DNA of 64,000 bases, from assembly GCA_017555845.1 (NCBI GenBank), contig JAFZFO010000023.1:1-64000 (forward strand), given 5' to 3'. Both the position numbers and the translations under genes were made by a program. Under the pieces are notes generated by a model that was given only the letters and a program-made list of their open reading frames with translations, did not search any database and was not told the origin of the DNA. The stretch comes from Bacteroidaceae bacterium. GTDB taxonomy: Bacteria > Bacteroidota > Bacteroidia > Bacteroidales > Bacteroidaceae. Numbering within the stretch: position 1 is the stretch's first letter; every line of letters starts with the position of its first letter. Of this stretch, positions 61,301-64,000 are shown in pieces.

Positions 61301-62723
61301 CAATGGCGGCGAAATAGTTGTTGACAGTGAAATGACAATCAAGGCATACGCAGCAAAAGAGGGTTGCACCAAGAGTCAGACAGTTGAGGCACATTATACT
61401 ATACGCCAGGTTGTTGCCGCTCCGGTGTTCAGCATTGCTGCCGGCGCAGTTGAGATGGGTTCCAAGGTTACAATCTCTTGTGCTACCGAAGGCGCTGCAA
61501 TATACTACAGTCTCGATGGTGGTGAGCCTGCAACGCTTTACAACGGTGCCGGAATTGTTGTTGACAGTGACATGACAATCAAGGCATACGCTGCAAAAGA
61601 GGGCTGCACCAATAGTCAGGTTGTTGAGGCACATTATACTATAATACAACGCGAGGTTGTTGCCGCTCCGGTGTTCAGCATTGCTGCCGGCGCTGTTGAG
61701 ATGGGTACCAAGGTTACAATCTCTTGTGCTACAGAGGGTGCTGCAATATACTACAGTCTCGACGGTGGTGAGCCTGCAACACTTTACAATGGTGCCGGTA
61801 TTGTTGTTGACAGTGAAATGACAATCAAGGCATACGCTGCAAAAGAGGGTTGCATCAGCAGTCAGGTTATTGAGGCACATTATACAATAATACAACGCGA
61901 GGTTGTTGCCGCACCGGTGTTCAGCATTGCTGCCGGCGAGGTTGAAAAGGGTACAGAGGTTACAATCTCTTGTGCTACCGATGGTGCTGTGATATACTAT
62001 AGCCTCGACGGTGGTGAGCCTGCAACACTTTACAACGGTGCCGGTATTGTTGTTGACCGTGACATGACAATCAAGGCATACGCTGCAAAAGAGGGTTATT
62101 ACACCAATAGCCAGGTTGTTGAGGTTGTATATACAGTGTACAGGAATATTATCCGTGAGATAAAGATTAAAGCAGAACATAAGTTCGGTACCTGCATATT
62201 GCCATTTGGATTACAACTGCCTGCCGGCCTCAAGGCTTACTCATGTAGTCACGTAGAAGGTGATTATATAATTCTTGAGGAAGAGAACCGCATTAAGGCG
62301 AACACTCCTTATATCCTCTATGCTCCCGATGGTATAGAACGTACATTTACCGGACGTGTTGTTGATGAAACGGTAGATGTGGTTACTGTTGGTCTGCTTA
62401 CCGGCTTGGTGTTCGAGAACCGTACGATTGCATTCGGCGATGGAACATATGTCCTTCAGGATCAGGGAAATGGTGTGATGTTCTACAATGCAGCAGGCAT
62501 GGAGGTTGTGTTCCCATACAACAGATGCTATTTGACACTACCTGCCGGTAGCAACGCGAATGCATACCGTCTATATGTAGGTACGACCGGCATTGAGTGT
62601 GTAAAGGATGTTACAGACGCCAATGTAGAGACTGTGATCTATAATCTCCAGGGCCGTAAGGTAACTGAGTTGCAGAGTGGCAACGTGTATATCATAAATG
62701 GTGTAAAAGTATATATTAAGTAA
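58338..62723 (+). CDS. Secreted clan GH-D-like glycosidase with five C-terminal repeats
   Basis: This 1461-aa secreted enzyme has a signal peptide (about 1-26, ending AQAQA) and an N-terminal beta-sandwich. A TIM-barrel core carries SFVWDDGWDQY, a probable nucleophile in FFKFDG (Asp554) and a probable acid/base in RQADDYG (Asp618/619), as in the GH27/GH36 melibiase clan. A beta domain and five nearly identical 80-82-aa repeats follow (residues about 865-1270; AVEMGTKVTISCATEG, IYYSLDGGEPATLYN). They resemble chitobiase/hexosaminidase C-terminal domains. The end (YNLQGRKVTELQSGN, INGVKVYIK) is a type IX-like sorting tail. Substrate unknown; alpha-galactosides are possible. Confidence 0.82.
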   Translation: MRRNLKHCVMTALMLLMGYCQAQAQAVVFPQSQQPGNAVVTQSGNDYVLGNDLFEAKFTKENGVLLFAGSEGLHLVGGTELFTVTLGSGSVVSSSDMTLGDVRVESLVGNSVAVKGSERFDGKQIVAKYSYGNLSFEWRAVLRDGSHYLRTELDITASSDQAMTNIVPMIYNVNTSTGGTPAVVGNTRGAVLASDKLFAGLETPMGNNTVGEVGASGATTLFTDSWSDKFSGFTQNPTLPDGITALNISGTKYLKSKSNQAMTSGMYSVSFDYTSGDHRLDIVGVDVVDAAGNVVASDYHHGYSGGNKVNNVYSFALQADGTYTVRYFVVDYENVGKNSFKSAGNITCSRTGNLVESGANVPIRGLWSRKTTLKAGTTWNVSAVVGLMAPGQGRRSFLAYSERERAVPWRPFPLYNSWYELNINRKDNSNPYDNMQTSQANDVLAQWKSKLFDAQGVGIKSFVWDDGWDQYGTWECHKNFDFTQPSATAKAMGAGTGVWLSPVGGYGDSGDARREYWTNKGQVMELSNPEYYQVFKNAATNFINNYNVNFFKFDGISAQAVAVGPDTDATGEEDAEGIISMERDIRTLKEDIFLNTTVGTWASPFWYRFTDATWRQADDYGELGKNSSDRENWVTYRDQLVYQHYVQNSPLCPINTLMTHGFILADYYTREWSWSSFGYVNNYVASEDWSYAAALRELRCAFACGSGMVELYCDYNLMNSTNNGALWADLAECIEWQEKNADVLPDIHWVGGAPYDGSKHNIYGWASWNGKKVTLALRNGGTSDMTYNTTLREVFEIPAYIQGVKITLTKAFTHSQNDLSGLSTGTAIDIDQQLTLSLPASTVFVFDGVQTPESSFEHVPVVPQVVANPEFSTPAGAVEMGTTVTISCATEGAAIYYSLDGGEPATLYNGAGIVVDSDMTIKAYAAKEGCTKSQTVEAHYTIRQVVADPVFSIAAGAVEMGTKVTISCATEGAAIYYSLDGGEPKTLYNGGEIVVDSEMTIKAYAAKEGCTKSQTVEAHYTIRQVVAAPVFSIAAGAVEMGSKVTISCATEGAAIYYSLDGGEPATLYNGAGIVVDSDMTIKAYAAKEGCTNSQVVEAHYTIIQREVVAAPVFSIAAGAVEMGTKVTISCATEGAAIYYSLDGGEPATLYNGAGIVVDSEMTIKAYAAKEGCISSQVIEAHYTIIQREVVAAPVFSIAAGEVEKGTEVTISCATDGAVIYYSLDGGEPATLYNGAGIVVDRDMTIKAYAAKEGYYTNSQVVEVVYTVYRNIIREIKIKAEHKFGTCILPFGLQLPAGLKAYSCSHVEGDYIILEEENRIKANTPYILYAPDGIERTFTGRVVDETVDVVTVGLLTGLVFENRTIAFGDGTYVLQDQGNGVMFYNAAGMEVVFPYNRCYLTLPAGSNANAYRLYVGTTGIECVKDVTDANVETVIYNLQGRKVTELQSGNVYIINGVKVYIK
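60930..62150 (+). repeat. Five 240-246 bp in-frame repeats in the glycosidase gene
   Basis: Units start at 60930, 61170, 61410, 61656 and 61902. The first three have 240 bp; units 4 and 5 start after 246 bp because of two extra codons. They are nearly identical at the DNA level, which favours recombination and copy-number change. Confidence 0.9.
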
Positions 62724-62729
62724 GAAACT

Positions 62730-62770
62730 ATATTCCACAGTGCTCAATAGCGCACTGTGGAATATTTTAT
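62730..62770 (+). terminator. Terminator of the glycosidase gene
   Basis: ATATTCCACAGTGC (62730-62743) and GCACTGTGGAATAT (62752-62765) form a perfect 14-bp stem with TCAATAGC loop, followed by TTTATT. Confidence 0.9.
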
Positions 62771-62779
62771 TGGGGAACG

Positions 62780-62944
62780 ATGAGAAAAAAATATATAGCT
62801 CCTACACTATACTCCTGCATTCTGGAGCCTGTGTCAATGTTGGCTCTTTCATTGGAATATACCGATGAAAAAGCCGATTCCAACGTTGAAATACTTTCGG
62901 GAAAGAGCCGCAACAATTGGGGCGACCTTTGGAAGGAACAGTAA
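62780..62944 (+). CDS. 54-aa small protein of the 'YxxP ... W' type
   Basis: The product reads MRKKYIAPTLYSCILEPVSM, LALSLEYTDEKADSNVEILS, GKSRNNWGDLWKEQ. Tyr-x-x-Pro near the start, a short hydrophobic centre and Trp-rich C-terminus match the design of the protein at 54680, although sequence identity is low. It was missed by length cut-offs. It starts 57 bases after the glycosidase stop and just past its terminator; a terminator of its own follows at 63006. The function is unknown. Confidence 0.6.
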   Translation: MRKKYIAPTLYSCILEPVSMLALSLEYTDEKADSNVEILSGKSRNNWGDLWKEQ

Positions 62945-63005
62945 ATGGGTGCAATACGGGCTGCTACAGTATTGACTATTGCTGCAGTGTAGGTTGAAAC
63001 ATATC

Positions 63006-63040
63006 TCCCTGGGGCTTCACACGAAGCTTCAGGGATTTTT
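63006..63040 (+). terminator. Terminator after the 54-aa gene
   Basis: CCCTGGGGCTTC (63007-63018) and GAAGCTTCAGGG (63023-63034) can pair with one mismatch, followed by ATTTTT. Confidence 0.75.
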
Positions 63041-63179
63041 ATGTGATGAGGAATGGTATCCTGTGCCGGCTGTCATGTTGTCAGTGCAACTGGTAAGGAA
63101 ATTGTTGGGTATCAGCGTTAATTTTATTCCATTGTGATGTTTTTTTGCACAAAATTTAACAAGCTGTCATAATATTTTG

Positions 63180-63187
63180 TAAATTTG
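63180..63187 (+). promoter_or_regulatory. -7 box of the outer-membrane protein gene
   Basis: TAAATTTG, a perfect match, about 80 bases before the ATG at 63268. Confidence 0.6.
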
Positions 63188-63267
63188 CAAGATGATTGCG
63201 TGCTATGCTCCATGGAGGGCATGGTGCTTGGTTAAAAAAAGAAAAATATAAAATTAATAGAATTACT

Positions 63268-64000
63268 ATGATTAAGAAGACTATTTTGGCAGCGCTTGTA
63301 ATGTGCGTTGCGATGACCGGCTTCGCACAGGATACCACAAGAGTGGAGACTGTGGAACACTCAATGGACAAGTTCCGCGTGGAGACCGGCAGTTTCTGGA
63401 GTAACTGGTATGTTAGCCTTGGCGGAGGTGGTCAGATCTATTTTGGTGACCATGATCATAATGCGCCTTTCTTGTATCGCATTGCTCCCGCTGTTGATGT
63501 AGCAGTGGGTAAGTGGTTTACTCCTGTGATTGGTGTGCGCTTGATGTATAGCGGCCTCAAGGCGAAGGGTGCTGCGCAGGAGTTTGTATCAAAGGATGTA
63601 GCTCCTGAGGCTCATGACAGAATTCATTCAACAGGTGAACAGATTCCTGGTAAAGGTCACGGCTATTGGGTGTACAAATCAAAATTCAACATGGGTAATG
63701 TGCATGCCGATGTGATGTTCAACGTGCTTAACCTGTTTGGTGGTTACAACGAGAACCGCAAATGGGATTTGAGCCCATATATTGGTTTGGGTATTGCAAT
63801 GATATATGATTCTCCAACATTGTATGAGTATAGTGGTAATGCTGGCTTGTTGACTTCATGGAACTTCAGCAAGGCTCTTGCTTTGAACCTTGATATTCAT
63901 GGTATAATTGTAAAGGATCATTTTGACAATGAGGTAGGTGGCCGCTCAAGCGAGGGTGCCGTATCGGCAACATTGGGTCTTACCTACAAGTTCAAGCCAC
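63268..64000 (+). CDS. Major outer-membrane beta-barrel protein, OmpA-like N-terminal part (3' end outside window)
   Basis: The visible 244 codons start MIKKTILAALVMCVAMTGFA, a clear signal peptide with cleavage after GFA. The beta-barrel strands follow (WYVSLGGGGQIYFGDHDHN, LSPYIGLGIAMIYD, ending TLGLTYKFKP). This resembles the barrel half of abundant Bacteroidetes OmpA-family porins, which usually continue into a peptidoglycan-binding OmpA domain. Codon choice is strongly biased (GGT, CGC, AAG, AAC), consistent with high expression. The missing C-terminus prevents a firm family call. Confidence 0.8.
   Translation, partial: MIKKTILAALVMCVAMTGFAQDTTRVETVEHSMDKFRVETGSFWSNWYVSLGGGGQIYFGDHDHNAPFLYRIAPAVDVAVGKWFTPVIGVRLMYSGLKAKGAAQEFVSKDVAPEAHDRIHSTGEQIPGKGHGYWVYKSKFNMGNVHADVMFNVLNLFGGYNENRKWDLSPYIGLGIAMIYDSPTLYEYSGNAGLLTSWNFSKALALNLDIHGIIVKDHFDNEVGGRSSEGAVSATLGLTYKFKP

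Noticed and set aside
60684..62180. 498-aa minus-strand ORF opposite the glycosidase repeats
   Set aside because: It is a by-product of the five near-identical sense repeats; the sense gene has a signal peptide and recognisable domains.

Overview
The window looks like a chromosomal segment of a gut-type Bacteroidales bacterium, probably Prevotellaceae or a close relative. The evidence is: many promoters with the Bacteroidetes -7 box TAnnTTTG and almost no Shine-Dalgarno sites; lipoproteins with Bacteroidetes-style lipoboxes; a NusG-like UpxY antiterminator at the head of a capsule locus; BspA-type leucine-rich repeats; a CTC/L25 ribosomal protein; and a large secreted hydrolase ending in the YNLQGRKV-type tail seen in Prevotella type IX cargo. 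No tRNA, rRNA, integrase, transposase or CRISPR array is visible.

Region 1 (1-16.4 kb) is housekeeping: the end of class II fructose-bisphosphate aldolase, queA, a cytoplasmic BspA-like repeat protein, a small lipoprotein, an Smr protein, pepT, purN and a membrane LytTR regulator (minus strand), an FtsE-like ATPase, lysC-lysA (lysine branch), a minus-strand Wzi-like / lipoprotein / LolC-like operon, the rplY-pth-S4 operon and a DUF3276 gene. Region 2 (16.4-20.2 kb) holds a 59-aa winged-helix protein, a CAT-fold acetyltransferase coupled to a 64-aa Cys-rich protein, and an SDR whose first codons are disrupted by an 11-bp tandem duplication. Long arrays of heptamer repeats and palindromic elements separate these genes.

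Region 3 (20.1-51.3 kb) is a complete capsule/exopolysaccharide locus. It starts with a promoter, a leader terminator, a upxY-like antiterminator and a HAD-type phosphatase. Next comes an inserted DUF2971 plus membrane-NACHT pair (candidate defence genes) and a 20-codon remnant of an older flippase. The locus then continues with a Wzx flippase, about twelve glycosyltransferases (GT2, GT4, GT8, GT10 and GT25 types), a VioA/VioB-like aminotransferase-acyltransferase pair, an acyltransferase, a Wzy-like polymerase and the initiating sugar-1-phosphate transferase. A PqqD / nucleotidyltransferase / HPr-kinase-like trio follows, and the locus ends with Wza and a Wzc tyrosine kinase with a Gly-Tyr tail. 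Sharp changes in base composition inside the locus suggest assembly from several sources.

Region 4 (51.3-64 kb) contains more repeats, a hipB-hipS-hipT toxin-antitoxin operon with three evenly spaced operator palindromes, a small protein plus a fimbrillin-like/PLC-like lipoprotein, four copies of a terminal-inverted-repeat element (three in tandem), a 1461-aa clan GH-D-like glycosidase with five near-identical C-terminal repeats, another small protein of the same style, and the start of a major outer-membrane beta-barrel protein.

The most unusual signals are a family of eight dispersed structured repeats whose helices vary in sequence but keep their pairing, the heptamer repeat arrays that occur even inside the capsule operon, the NACHT/DUF2971 pair, the RiPP-like trio in the capsule operon, the duplicated start of the SDR, and the HipBST operator array.
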